Assembly: GCF_041381155.1 (NCBI RefSeq)
Contig: NC_091135.1
Coordinates: 710,620 to 774,619, forward strand
Length of the DNA stretch: 64,000 nucleotides
DNA from: Argopecten irradians
Lineage: Eukaryota > Mollusca > Bivalvia > Pectinida > Pectinidae
Direction of reading: 5' to 3'
Positions 1 to 14,849 of the stretch are shown in pieces. Within the stretch, counting starts at the first letter, position 1. Every line of letters begins with the position of its first letter. A program made the position numbers and the translations under genes. Under the pieces are notes generated by a model that ran no database searches, was not told the DNA's origin, and worked only from the letters and a program-made list of their open reading frames with translations.

Positions 1-4598
<4,598 letters not shown>

Positions 4599-4608
4599 NN
4601 NNNNNNNN
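4599..4608. other. Assembly gap (10 N)
   Basis: Ten consecutive Ns separate the poly-C tract from ordinary sequence. The gap size is probably nominal. Confidence 0.99.
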
Positions 4609-6052
4609 TTACGGGGCTTGTTAAACTAGTGTACGGGGGCTTGGTTTATGTGATAAAAATGGTGTACGGGGGCTTGGCATAAAAACTAAAATGACACAAC
4701 ATAACAATATGTTTATAACAGATAGCGTCTAGTCGTCCAAAAGACAGATGTAAAGTTTTTCTCTGACGTCTATGTATTCGTAGATCTCGTGTAAAGATGC
4801 CAATGGAATAGTAGGCCTACCAGACGAAGATGATGAATGTTGGTTAGTCTGTAGATTTTGTATACAATATCAGTTTGTTTGTTTGCTGGCAATTTTGTTA
4901 AATTCTTTAACGGAGGGGATCAATTTGAGGGAGGAATGTACTCGTATTAACCATGTAGCGCTGATAACTCAATTTCAATAAGAAATACAACTTCACCTGG
5001 TGGAAATGTCATAATATAATAGCAATAGTAAATTTTACTTTTAAATTGTAAACCATTGCTAAGAATACGTATTTCCATTTATCTATTTTTTTTTCTTTTC
5101 GTTTACAGGTGCTGACCGTTTACATTTGTTTTTTACTGTCCGGAAAAATTTCGATACGTTCCGTATGGCTACCTGCCACCTGATTGAATGTCATAGTGAC
5201 TTGACATTAGAGCTACGTCGACGGGAAAATAATAAGAAGCGCGTGCATACTTTAACATCACACCCGAACTCTGTAGAGAGGAGGGCAAAACAATACTTGT
5301 TATTGACAAGGTCGAAATAAAATACACATTTCTAGGAGAGATGTTGTACCGAAAGATAGCCCATTCAAGAAAGATATCTAAAGATCATGTTTAAAGATGC
5401 GTCACCGCTGACAAATGGGTATTTTTTCATTATGAAAATCGGGAGCAAAACGATTTAGTATTTTTTCTTCAGTTATAAAAGTTACTTACTTTACACCATT
5501 ACCACCATTGAAAAGTTTGAGCTTTTAATTTTACTTCAAGTTAAAAATATGAAAAATTATTAATTGTTTCCCGAAAAAAATCCATGACACTATATTCTAT
5601 ATATGGAATGAAGTACTGATTGCGTATGCACCAAAGGCGAAATAAATTTATTTCATATTATTTTTTGTGTTAATTAGGCATATATAAACAAGATTAAATA
5701 CCAGTTATTGTTCAAATGATGAATGTCATTTATGCTCTGTCGGCGGTGGAGCATATAAATACTTTAATACTTTTTGTTGCCCAGGCTTAAATTAATTGAA
5801 AAGAAACAGTTTTTGCCTGAATTGATCAAAATCAAAATGAATAATCATTCTGAATTGCGTATCGTTTCAATCAGTAATTTGATAATCATATAGAACGCTA
5901 TATATTGCTATTTAGAAAGAAATATTTGACTTAAAAAGCTGCGTTTCTCAACTCATCAACCAATTTTCCGTACAATCGTCAACCAAGCTGCCGTACAATC
6001 ACCATCCAAGCCCCCGTACACTTGATTTTAAACAACAAGCAAGCCTCCGTAC
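4609..6052. mobile_element. Element bounded by inverted clusters of a GTACGGGGGCTTGG motif
   Basis: The left end has three copies of a GTACGG..GCTTG motif (4609-4620 partial, 4631-4644, 4664-4677). The right end has four copies in inverted orientation (5961-5973, 5983-5996, 6006-6019, 6040-6052). Inverted terminal arrays of a short motif suggest a non-autonomous or foldback-type DNA transposon with subterminal repeats. The left side is cut by the assembly gap, so its true end and target duplication cannot be seen. No recognised transposase lies inside; only one short ORF (5126-5320) is present. Confidence 0.5.
5126..5320 (+). CDS. Short unrecognised ORF, possible terminal exon
   Basis: A 64-codon ORF rich in Arg, Lys and His, with no family I recognise. 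A plausible 3' splice site (pyrimidine run followed by TTTACAG) lies just upstream at about 5109, so the frame could be the last exon of a gene carried by the surrounding inverted-repeat element. It could equally be a chance ORF. There is no membrane segment, signal peptide or zinc motif. Confidence 0.15.
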   Translation: MFFTVRKNFDTFRMATCHLIECHSDLTLELRRRENNKKRVHTLTSHPNSVERRAKQYLLLTRSK

Positions 6053-6313
6053 ACAACGTGATTTTCACTTATTTATTTCGTAATCTTCATGACCTCAGAT
6101 TTGTCATCGGGCGTGAGATGCTTTCATATGTCGTGAATTAGCCATAGAAAATGAATTCCGTTATCAGGAAAGCATTAAATATCTATATCAGTGATTTATT
6201 TTGAACCGTCTTTTTCACTGCGGTACCCCCCTACATGTGACCCTGGATTCCTGTCTATTCCTCAATAAATATATGACGCTGGGGGTTGACAGATCGCATA
6301 CGGACGCGATATA
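6053..6313. other. Short spacer without supported features
   Basis: AT-rich spacer between the inverted-motif element and the Tc1 transposon. I see no gene or repeat. Confidence 0.6.
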
Positions 6314-7683
6314 CATTGACGTGCCAAAAGTCTTTCACATTTTTATGACGTCGCGTCGTCTTGTGATTTGGAATATTGCAACTTTAGAAAACCATAACTC
6401 AGAAACCATGGAACACACCTACCTGATATTTTAGTATTTTGTTGCGTGACCCTTTGCCTTAATTACTGCTTGGACTCGTCTTGGTAAAGTTGCATACAGC
6501 GCAGCAATATACCCCGGAGTAAATGAAGTCCAAATCAGAGTTACAGCATCAATAAGTTCTTGGCGACTTTTAATAGTATGCTGCACTCTCTGTAGACGAA
6601 TCTTAATCATTCTCCATACATTTTCAATAATGTTTATATCTGGAGACTGAGAAGGCCAGGTTAAACAATTAATATTGTTTTCTGTTTTCCACTGCTGGGC
6701 CCTTCCCGACATGTGTGCAGGACAGTTATCATCTTGGAATATCCAAGGCTTATCAGGAAAATGTTTCAAGACAACAGGCCATAAATTTTGATCTAATAGT
6801 TCAATGTACTTATCTGTATTTAAATTTCCTTCTATTGGTCTCAGCACACCTACTCCGGAGGCACAAACACACCCCCAAAACGACACTGACACTCGGGAAC
6901 TACCGTGACGTACAGTCCTGATCCCCAAACACTCAGGACGCCATTTCTCGTCGGCTTTTCTCCACACATACACTTTTTTGATCAGTACCTAAAACTACTT
7001 GTGTCTCATCAGAGAATATTACAGTGTTCCAATTTTCAGAAATTGTCCAATTTTTATGTCCACGGCACCACTCAACTCGTTTTTTCCTGTTAACTGCCGA
7101 TATCGTCAACGTCTTACATACAGACCGCCTGGAATAACCCTCAAAATGTAATCTTCTCTGTACAGAACGTTTTGAAACTTTAACAGGAGTAAATGAATTA
7201 AATTGTGTAGATAAATCTGTCAATGTTTGCCGACGATCATGTTTTACTAGGCGGAAAAGTTGTCGATCCCCCTGTTCACTTGTTAATCTGGGCCGCCCGC
7301 TTCGCTGCTTATTTTCAATACTTTCTCTTTCTTTGAAATTCTTTAAAAATTTACTGATGGTTGAATGGGAGAATCCTACAATTTTGGCAATATCTACAAC
7401 TTTTCTACCACCTTCTTTCAATCGTACCACTTGTTCCTTTTCAGCCAACGTCAATTCCCGGCGAACCATCCTTCATGATTGTTGACGTCTGCTACAAAAG
7501 TAAAAATAGCCCCACGCGAATTTGACAGATATGGGAGATAACCCCCGCACTTCATCTTGCACAACACAAAAGAGTTCCGATTCTAGTACTAATTTTTGGA
7601 TCGCGAGGAAAGAAATTCTAATTACTTTCGGGTATTGACCGACGACGCGTCATAAAATGTGAAAGACTTTTGGCACGACACTG
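6314..7683 (-). mobile_element. Tc1/mariner (Tc1 family) DNA transposon, ~1.37 kb
   Basis: The inverted termini of about 46 bp match closely: the left end starts CATTGACGTGCC and the complement of the right end starts CAGTGTCGTGCC. Both are flanked by TA (6312-6313 and 7684-7685), the Tc1/mariner target duplication. One transposase frame lies on the minus strand. Length and layout are normal for Tc1. The single frameshift and small TIR differences show an inactive but not ancient copy. Confidence 0.93.
6431..7469 (-). pseudogene. Tc1 transposase, one frameshift
   Basis: Cut-and-paste transposase in two overlapping frames. The upstream frame (6933-7469) starts MVRRELTLAEKEQ and has the paired helix-turn-helix DNA-binding region (a DIAKIVGFSHSTISKFLK-type helix, then a GRPR hook). 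It also has the first catalytic Asp in FSDET. The downstream frame (6431-6973) carries the second Asp in FQDDNCPAH and the Glu in NIIENVW; the Asp-Glu spacing is 34 residues, the DD34E pattern of Tc1. The frames join at an A6 run near 6969-6975; with five As the frame would be continuous. This is therefore a one-base insertion or a homopolymer sequencing error. Otherwise the protein is full length for the family, about 340 residues. Confidence 0.92.
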
Positions 7684-8235
7684 TATAATAAGCTTGAACT
7701 GGACAATAGTTACAGATACATTCATTACATTAGAATTGTGCAAATATTGTAAAACTTATCCTTGTTGCGGCAGGCCTCGCCTCGTCGATACCAATATCCG
7801 GTGTACTGATACCCACAGTGGTCTATATTTTTATTAAATGGGGAGCCCCTGTTTTGAGCCATGCATAAACAATTAAAAATCAAATATATATTCTGAAATT
7901 GGTACATCCAATATGGAGGGTTTGATATAAGTTTCTTTTTTTTTTCCAAAATAAACATAACAAAACTGGGTTAGAGATTACAATTCTGGGCTCCTCCGGA
8001 AGTGCGTCTTGACCGGAAATGCTAGCTTTACTTGAAGGAAAATCCATGGCGCGGGTTTAGGCAAAAATATTGAAAAATCCACCTAATCGACCTATGAAAT
8101 AAATTAGCTTATTTTGCCATTGTGATAGAAGTGCTCAATTTAAGGTAGGTCTTAAGAAAAGAATTGAGTACACTTTTCTGCAATTTTGGGCTAAAAATCA
8201 TGATATTTTGCAATTTTTCAGGTATTTTTTTGTTG
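7684..8235. other. Spacer without supported features
   Basis: AT-rich non-coding sequence between the Tc1 element and the duplicated repeat. A short ORF near 7725-7958 has low complexity and no recognisable family. I see no promoter or repeat. Confidence 0.5.
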
Positions 8236-8593
8236 TTACTAGTGATAACACCAAGTAATAACCATTATTACGTACATTTCGATTCAGTTGGGGTGAACCC
8301 GATGCCGGTCGAATGACTACTGGCTGCCCAGCGCATGAAACCCGGTATTTATACCCAAAGCTGTCAGTGACAGCCACGCGGCCGTCAGTGACAACCCAGT
8401 GACAGCCCGAAGCTGTCATTTGGAAGCCGCTGGCAACCGGAAGCTGTCATCGTAACCAAGTTACGCCAAGAAACTAACAATCCTTACAACTAGTAATATA
8501 GTTCCTAATGAAATACTAAAATCATTAACTTAGATAATTTATACAATAACTATAACATATTTCTAACTCAATAATGATCCGGAAATCATACAA
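8236..8593. repeat. ~358 bp direct repeat, copy 1
   Basis: Begins TTACTAGTGATAACACC and ends GGAAATCATACAA. The same sequence recurs at 9375-10083. It contains several GCTGTCA / GTGACAG motifs around 8369-8450. TG...CA-like edges and the ~780 bp AT-rich spacer would fit LTRs of a small non-autonomous element, but I find no convincing primer-binding site or polypurine tract. Confidence 0.75.
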
Positions 8594-9374
8594 TTTGGCT
8601 TTTCTAGATTTTGTCTGTGACTAGTAGATTTAGTCACAGACTACCTGGAATGTCACATACAAATTTCTTATCCTGGCGTCTCCGGAGTTCAGCTGTCTTC
8701 TGGACTATGGGTTTCTCAGTTAGATTATAGTCTGAGTAGTAGTCATTATTGTAATATCAATGAATAACAAAGGCCAGTTTTTAAGTATAAATGTTATTAT
8801 TAAGAAATCATCAGAGTTAACTTACAATATGCAATATACAATAAAATAGCAACCTCATGAAATCTCTGATTAGAATAAGTGAAGTTCAAAGAACAACTTT
8901 AACTTGCAACTAATATAAGAGTACGAGCCTCAATCCATCCACAGATAAACTCACAATAAATATGAATTAACATAGAACATAGAAACTATCTCTAGGGATA
9001 ATCAATAATATAAGTAATATTGATCTATGGCCAATAGCTAAAACTATAATCCCCAATAAAGAGGAAATTTATAATATTGGGTAATAATTACAGATACATA
9101 GATTTATTAAGAGAGAATAGATAGCCGTTATCCCATGGTAGTGTTATCCCAAGTACCAAAGCTCGTTACTAGTTCTAATAACAATTCTGTAATTCCACTA
9201 GTTAAAAAATCACTATCATTAAATGTGATAACCTATCACTGGCCTATTATATAGGAGTAATAGTGATATATAACGATATAACTGATACTGGCTTATATAT
9301 AGATAGACAATACTTAATAAGTTTTAAGGCAACACGAATCGTGATGCAGATCCAATAAATAGCATGTATGTATA
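8594..9374. other. AT-rich spacer between the two direct repeats
   Basis: No coding frame. A perfect inverted repeat, TCTGTGACTA ... TAGTCACAGA, lies near 8617-8642 just inside copy 1. The rest is AT-rich with nothing recognisable. Confidence 0.5.
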
Positions 9375-10083
9375 TTACTAGTGATAACACCAAGTAATAA
9401 CCATTATTACGTACATTTCGATTCAATACAACTATAGTTGGGGTGAACCCGATGCCGGTCGAATGACTACTGGCTGCCCAGCGCATGGAACCCGGTATTT
9501 ATACCCAAAGCTGTCAGTGACAGCCACGCGGCCGTCAGTGACAACCCGGTGACAGCCCGAAGCTGTCATTTGGAAGCCGCTGGCAACCGGAAGCTGTCAT
9601 CGTAACCAAGTTACGCCAAGAAACTAACAATCCTTACAACTATTAATATAGTTCCTAATGAAATACTAAAATCATTAAAGTGAATAGTCGGGCAAAGAAA
9701 ACCAGCTAAATGCGTTCATTGGCCTTCCAAAAGTTCTCACGTATTAATACGACGGTCAAGTTCTGCTTAGTTTCCCAGTTCTGACCATTAAAGTAAAGAA
9801 TAGTTGAAAGCATTGAAAGCGAGGCTGCGTGGAAATGTAACCACGGACATAGTGAGCCGGGAGGACGTTTTAGAATTCCCAAACTTTAAATCAATTTCTT
9901 CCTACGCAGACAGATTTTGGCGAGAGATTTTATTTTTCCATTTCATAAGAAATTATACTGGATACATTCACACCATTTTTACCGACTTTAGCCATCCTTG
10001 CCCGACTGTTCACTTTAACTTAGATAATTTATACAATAACTATAACATATTTCTAACTCAATAATGATCCGGAAATCATACAA
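9375..10083. repeat. ~358 bp direct repeat, copy 2 (split by a MITE)
   Basis: Nearly identical to 8236-8593, apart from an 11 bp insertion near 9425 and a few substitutions. It is interrupted after 9678 by a 336 bp TTAA-flanked insert and resumes at 10015. Copy 1 gives the empty-site sequence, so the insert boundaries are exact. Confidence 0.85.
9679..10014. mobile_element. MITE with TTAA target duplication (piggyBac- or Kolobok-type)
   Basis: A 336 bp insert with ~17 bp inverted ends: AGTGAATAGTCGGGCAA, and AGTGAACAGTCGGGCAA on the other strand. It is flanked by TTAA at 9675-9678 and 10015-10018, and absent from the otherwise matching repeat copy at 8236-8593. TTAA duplications are characteristic of piggyBac and Kolobok superfamilies. 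There is no transposase inside. Confidence 0.85.
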
Positions 10084-10282
10084 AATCTAGAAAAGCCGTA
10101 TACGACTCTAAATTTACTAGTTTGGCTCAAATGCCGGTCGACCTTCACCGTCATAGTTGACGATGACAACACATTCAACTAAGTTGAAACAAGCTCCAAA
10201 CCTAAAGAAATAAACTGTGAGTACATAAATTACTGTTGCACTTATACTTATAACATAAAAAGCATACATAATATGTAGTGTG

Positions 10283-10472
10283 TGTAGTAAATACGGTACA
10301 CAGTGTTATTTGTATAACTCGGACTTTAGTAAGTCCGTTAATCTGTATCACTACACGCTTGTATGTCTGAGCATGCGCATTGTAATAAACTGATATACAA
10401 GATGGAAACCTCCATGATGATGTCACGTTGTATTGTAAGCTACTAGAAACGGGTTTTAGCAACGATATAACA
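10283..10472 (+). repeat. Gypsy-1 5' LTR
   Basis: 190 bp, TG...CA ends. I see no difference from the 3' LTR. Short for the family; contains the start and processing signals of the element RNA by inference. Confidence 0.95.
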
Positions 10473-10475
10473 TTC

Positions 10476-10491
10476 TGGCGACGTGGATGGC
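10476..10491 (+). promoter_or_regulatory. Gypsy-1 primer-binding site, tRNA-Ser-like
   Basis: TGGCGACGTGGATGG, three bases after the LTR, is complementary to the 3' end of eukaryotic tRNA-Ser(GCU) with one mismatch (tRNA recalled from memory: ...CCATCCTCGTCG plus CCA). It overlaps the gag start codon at 10487. Confidence 0.65.
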
Positions 10492-11044
10492 TGGACGCAT
10501 GGGGAAAATCGACAACTTTGACGATTCCGTCGAGTCGTGGAAGTGTTATCAGGAACGTCTGGAACAATTTTTTAAGGCAAATGAGGTGCCAAATGGGAAA
10601 AAAGTTCCGGTGTTGTTGAGTGTTATTGGCGGGAAACCGTATTCCATCCTGCATGACTTGGTTGCACCAGATTTACCGGGTGATAAATCGTATGTAGATT
10701 TGGTCGGCGTCTTAAATGGACATTTTAACCCTCAACCGCTACAGATAGCCGAGCGTTTTAGGTTTCACAAGAGAGACCAGAAGTCAGGTGAGTCGATCAG
10801 AGAATTCAATGCAGCCATACGAAAATTAAGTGAGCATTGTGGGTTTGGACAGTCTTTGGATGAAACTTTGAGAGACAGATTAGTGTGTGGTCTACGTAAT
10901 GACAATATACAAAAGAAACTGCTGTCTGAAGATAATCTGACCTATAAAAACGCGTTAGATATTGCAATTGCAATGGAAACTGCATCCCGAGATGCTGTGG
11001 AACTTCAGAGGGAAAAGTCAGGAAACATTGTAAACAAAAATTAA
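10487..11044 (+). CDS. gag: Gypsy-1 Gag (capsid part)
   Basis: A 185-residue protein starting MAGRMGKIDNFDDSVESWKC, with the all-helical Ty3/mag-type capsid signature in the middle (GESIREFNAAIRKLSEHCGFGQ, then the RDRLVCGL motif). It should form the particle in which reverse transcription takes place. There is no zinc knuckle here: the two knuckles have moved to the start of the next ORF, so the nucleocapsid is made only with Pol or by read-through. The ATG sits 14 bases after the LTR, inside the primer-binding site. Gag ends at TAA 11042-11044; the pol frame is already open from 11034. Confidence 0.88.
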   Translation: MAGRMGKIDNFDDSVESWKCYQERLEQFFKANEVPNGKKVPVLLSVIGGKPYSILHDLVAPDLPGDKSYVDLVGVLNGHFNPQPLQIAERFRFHKRDQKSGESIREFNAAIRKLSEHCGFGQSLDETLRDRLVCGLRNDNIQKKLLSEDNLTYKNALDIAIAMETASRDAVELQREKSGNIVNKN

Positions 11045-11066
11045 CAAGGTTAACCCAAACAAGAAA

Positions 11067-14000
11067 ATGAAGAAAAAAACTCAACAAAGCGGCTTAAAGA
11101 ATGAAAAGAAATCACAGAAACCATGTTTTCGGTGCAACGGAAAAAATCATAGTGCGGAGGAATGTTTCTACAAGGACTACTCGTGCAACGCTTGTAAAGA
11201 AAAAGGACACATACAGAGAGCCTGCCGAAACACAGAAAAGAAGTCTAATTCTGGAAATAAAAAGGGGAAGGTGTACTCTCTAGATCACGATGACAGTGAT
11301 GTTGACAGTCTACTTGGAAGTTTAACATTCACGGTAAAGAACCTCGACAGTGACGTCATATGGGTAAAACCGGAAGTGAACGGTAAAGTAATCGCTATGG
11401 AACTGGACACCGGTTCTCCAGTTACCATCGTTCCTGTGTCCGTCTATAAGAGACATTTCAGTGACTGTAAACTGGAAACGACAGATTTAAAACTTCGTAC
11501 TCTAGTCGGTGAGAAAATAAAGGCACTAGGTCAAATTAAGGTGAAGGTCAACCTAAACGGACAAAAAGCAGTGCTACCGATACACGTTGTTAGTGAGGAG
11601 TGCAGAGGTCCGCCATTACTCGGAAGGAACTGGCTCGATGTGTTGACACTTGATTGGACGGCAATCAAGGAAGCTCGGCGACTCAACTTTCATGAGAAAT
11701 GTGAAAACATGACAGTACCAGGTCTCAAACTGAAATATGCCGCCGTGTTCAAGGATGAGTTGGGTACGTTAAAGGACATTACCGCTCAGATCAAAGTACG
11801 CCCCGGGGCCAATCCGAAATTTTGTAAGGCGAGAACTGTGGCATACGCCATTAAACCAAAAGTTGAAACTGAGATAACACGATTAATGGGTGCTGGTATC
11901 CTAAAGAAGGTCGAAACGAGTGAATGGGCCACACCGATTGTGCCAATCCCTAAGAAAGACAATTCCGTGAGAATTTGTGGAGATTTCAAGGTCACAATCA
12001 ACCCGGTACTCGACGTGGACCAGTATCCGTTACCGAAAGTTGAGGACATATTCGCTTCGTTAGCCGGAGGTGTGAAATTTACAAAGTTGGACTTAAAGCA
12101 GGCGTACCTGCAAATGGAGGTGAGACCAGAGGATCGGAAATTCCTAACTATAAACACCCATCTTGGCCTTTTCCAATATCAGAGGCTCGTGTTTGGTATA
12201 GCCTCGGCACCTGCCATTTGGCAACGTGCCATGGACCAAGTGCTTCAAGGGATAGGTCGTGTCCAATGTATTCTTGATGATATGATTATAACCGGCGAAA
12301 CGGAGGAAGAACATATGCGAAACCTCGAAACCGTGCTTCAGCGCCTAGATAAATTTGGTCTACGCCTAAACAAGGAGAAATGTGCGTTTATGCTCGACAA
12401 GATCGAATTCTGCGGTCATGTAATCGACAAGGACGGTATTCACAAAACCGACGACAAGGTCAACTCTGTAGTCAACGCTCCGATTCCGAAAACCGTGAGT
12501 GAGCTCCGAGCTCTGTTAGGGTTAGTGAACTATTATGCGAGGTTTCTCCCAAACCTTGCTACCGTACTTAGCCCGCTACACAAACTTCTGGAAAAGGATG
12601 CTGAATGGGAATGGACCGAGGAATGTCAGAAGGCCGTCGACCGTGTGAAGGAAATGATGACATCGGACGAAGTTCTGACGCATTACGACCCGCGATTATC
12701 CGTGGTACTCTCGTGCGATGCGTCTCCGTTTGGTATCGGTGCTGTATTGTCTCATCGTCTCGAGAACGGCGACGAAAAGCCAATAGCATATGCCTCGCGA
12801 AGCCTTACTGCTGCTGAAAAAAACTACTCGCAAATAGACAAGGAAGCTCTGGGAATTGTATGGGGTGTGAAAAAGTTCTACGCCTATCTCTACGGTCGTG
12901 AGTTCACACTAATAACGGACCATCAACCCCTGGTGTCTATTTTCCACCCACAGAAAGGTATTCCTGCTACGACAGCCGCACGTCTTCAGCGATACGCGTT
13001 GTATTTGTCCGGTTTTCAGTACAAGATTGAATTCAAAGGTACGAAAAGTCATGGAAACGCTGACGGTCTATCGCGCTTACCGATCGTGAAGGAACGAGAA
13101 ACCGACGAGCCGGATGTCGACTATGTGTTCATGACGACTCAATTTGACACACTACCGGTATCGGTCAAGGAAGTGCGACAAAGTACAAGGAGAGACCCAG
13201 TATTGTCGAAAGTCTATGAAATGACATTAAACGGTTGGAATAATGATGTGAAGGCAGACCCCGACATAGCTGCCTATGCTAACCGTAAAACGGAACTATC
13301 GTTACACGACGGATGTTTGATGTGGGGGATACGTGTAATAATTCCCGAAAATCTCCGTCTCAAGGTCATGGATCAAATACATGAAGGTCATCTTGGTGCG
13401 AGCAAGATGAAGGCGCTAGCCAGGAGCTACGTCTGGTGGCCAGGAATAGACAGTGACTTAGAAACACAAGCTAAAAAGTGTCATGGGTGTGTGATGCACA
13501 AAAGTAGCCCGAACGCCGCACCTGTGCACCCATGGGAATGGCCACAACTACCATGGCAGCGAGTCCATGTCGACTTCGCCGGACCTTTCGAAGGGTCCAT
13601 GTTCCTCCTCATGGTGGACGCTCATTCTAAATGGCCGGAAATAATACCAATGTCAACGACGACGGCGTCGAAAACGATCGAAGTTATGCGTGAAGTGTTC
13701 TCCAGAAACGGCTTACCCGAATGTATAGTTTCGGACAACGGCCCACAATTTGTATCTGACGAATTTCAACACTTCATGAAATACAACGGTATACGTCACA
13801 CTACGTCCGCACCATACCACCCTCGTACCAACGGTTTAGCGGAACGACTAGTTCAAACGTTCAAACAGGCCATGAAAGCATCGCGGAAGGACGAAGGAAC
13901 GTTAAATAAAAGACTATGTAATTTCCTACTAGCCTACAGATCGACACCACATGCGACAACGAACGAAACCCCGGCGCATTTGTTCATGGGAAGATCGTTA

Positions 14001-14480
14001 CAAACACGCCTGAGTCTTATCCGACCGAGCACGAGTCGTACAGTTCGTAATAATCAGGAGAAGATGATAAACGAAAATCAGTCGTCTCGACAATTCAGCG
14101 AAGGAGAAACGGTAAATGTACGTGATTATCGACAAAGCGGAGAAAAGTGGATCCCAGGAACTATCGAATCGAAAACAGGTCCACTTTCGTACCGAGTAAA
14201 TGTTGGTAATGGAGCGGTGTGGCGGAGACATACCGATCAAATCATCAAAGGGAAATTACCCATCCCTGAACTCGTTGTTGACTTACCACCCAAATTACCA
14301 ATACCAATCACACCGAAGGCCTCAGAAACAGTCCCTATCCAACCTCCATCTGATGTCGCGACGCCTCCTCCACCATTGGAAAATCCTGTGGCTGTGTCCT
14401 CGGGCAAGACTGTGTCAGCACCATCTCCGAGACGAAACCCAGCTCGACGAAGGAAAGCTCCATCGCGTTTAGATTTGTAG
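11067..14480 (+). CDS. pol: Gypsy-1 Pol: zinc knuckles, protease, RT, RNase H, integrase
   Basis: 1137 residues in one unbroken frame. Two CX2CX4HX4C knuckles (residues 20-33 and 40-53) are followed by an aspartic protease with DTGS near residue 113. The reverse transcriptase has its catalytic ILDDM near 402-405, in place of the common Y-x-DD. RNase H begins with SCDAS near 550 and includes TDHQPL. The integrase has an HHCC zinc region before WWPGIDSD and catalytic Asp in VDFAG (~835), Asp in SDNGPQF (~889) and Glu in GLAERL (~925). A GPY/F-type module (WIPGTIESKTGPLSYRV) lies near 1030-1045, with a basic tail. The frame lies +1 relative to gag and opens at 11034, so it is reached by frameshifting in an 8-base overlap or by reinitiation at the ATG used here. 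All catalytic residues are intact, consistent with an active element. Confidence 0.96.
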   Translation: MKKKTQQSGLKNEKKSQKPCFRCNGKNHSAEECFYKDYSCNACKEKGHIQRACRNTEKKSNSGNKKGKVYSLDHDDSDVDSLLGSLTFTVKNLDSDVIWVKPEVNGKVIAMELDTGSPVTIVPVSVYKRHFSDCKLETTDLKLRTLVGEKIKALGQIKVKVNLNGQKAVLPIHVVSEECRGPPLLGRNWLDVLTLDWTAIKEARRLNFHEKCENMTVPGLKLKYAAVFKDELGTLKDITAQIKVRPGANPKFCKARTVAYAIKPKVETEITRLMGAGILKKVETSEWATPIVPIPKKDNSVRICGDFKVTINPVLDVDQYPLPKVEDIFASLAGGVKFTKLDLKQAYLQMEVRPEDRKFLTINTHLGLFQYQRLVFGIASAPAIWQRAMDQVLQGIGRVQCILDDMIITGETEEEHMRNLETVLQRLDKFGLRLNKEKCAFMLDKIEFCGHVIDKDGIHKTDDKVNSVVNAPIPKTVSELRALLGLVNYYARFLPNLATVLSPLHKLLEKDAEWEWTEECQKAVDRVKEMMTSDEVLTHYDPRLSVVLSCDASPFGIGAVLSHRLENGDEKPIAYASRSLTAAEKNYSQIDKEALGIVWGVKKFYAYLYGREFTLITDHQPLVSIFHPQKGIPATTAARLQRYALYLSGFQYKIEFKGTKSHGNADGLSRLPIVKERETDEPDVDYVFMTTQFDTLPVSVKEVRQSTRRDPVLSKVYEMTLNGWNNDVKADPDIAAYANRKTELSLHDGCLMWGIRVIIPENLRLKVMDQIHEGHLGASKMKALARSYVWWPGIDSDLETQAKKCHGCVMHKSSPNAAPVHPWEWPQLPWQRVHVDFAGPFEGSMFLLMVDAHSKWPEIIPMSTTTASKTIEVMREVFSRNGLPECIVSDNGPQFVSDEFQHFMKYNGIRHTTSAPYHPRTNGLAERLVQTFKQAMKASRKDEGTLNKRLCNFLLAYRSTPHATTNETPAHLFMGRSLQTRLSLIRPSTSRTVRNNQEKMINENQSSRQFSEGETVNVRDYRQSGEKWIPGTIESKTGPLSYRVNVGNGAVWRRHTDQIIKGKLPIPELVVDLPPKLPIPITPKASETVPIQPPSDVATPPPPLENPVAVSSGKTVSAPSPRRNPARRRKAPSRLDL

Positions 14481-14835
14481 CTAGGTATAGGTCAGAGCTG
14501 CACTGTGCTCTGGGGACATAATAACTCCCCGTGCAGACTCTTAAGAACCCCTGGGTTCTATAATGTTTCAGTTTTGTTTAATTTTTCTAATGACAAAATG
14601 ACAATGTTATACTGTTAAAGTGTTTTATTTCATTTCATAAAGTTAAAAATGAGTGTTTTAAAAATCCATCTACAGTGTCGTATAATTGAGAAACTGACAT
14701 TGACATTTATGATTTAAAAGAAATGAGTAAATTTAAAGTCTATAATTTACTGTGTATCTTTAAAGAAAAATACTCTAAATATCCCCTATAATAATTAATG
14801 GTGAAATTATAGACATTTAAAGACTGACTTTTTAA

Positions 14836-14849
14836 ATAGAGGGGAGGAA
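14836..14849 (+). promoter_or_regulatory. Gypsy-1 polypurine tract
   Basis: AATAGAGGGGAGGA ends one base before the 3' LTR; it is the expected plus-strand primer. Confidence 0.85.

Noticed and set aside
8198-9486. Two similar short minus-strand ORFs
   Set aside because: Similarity is explained by the duplicated non-coding repeat they lie in.
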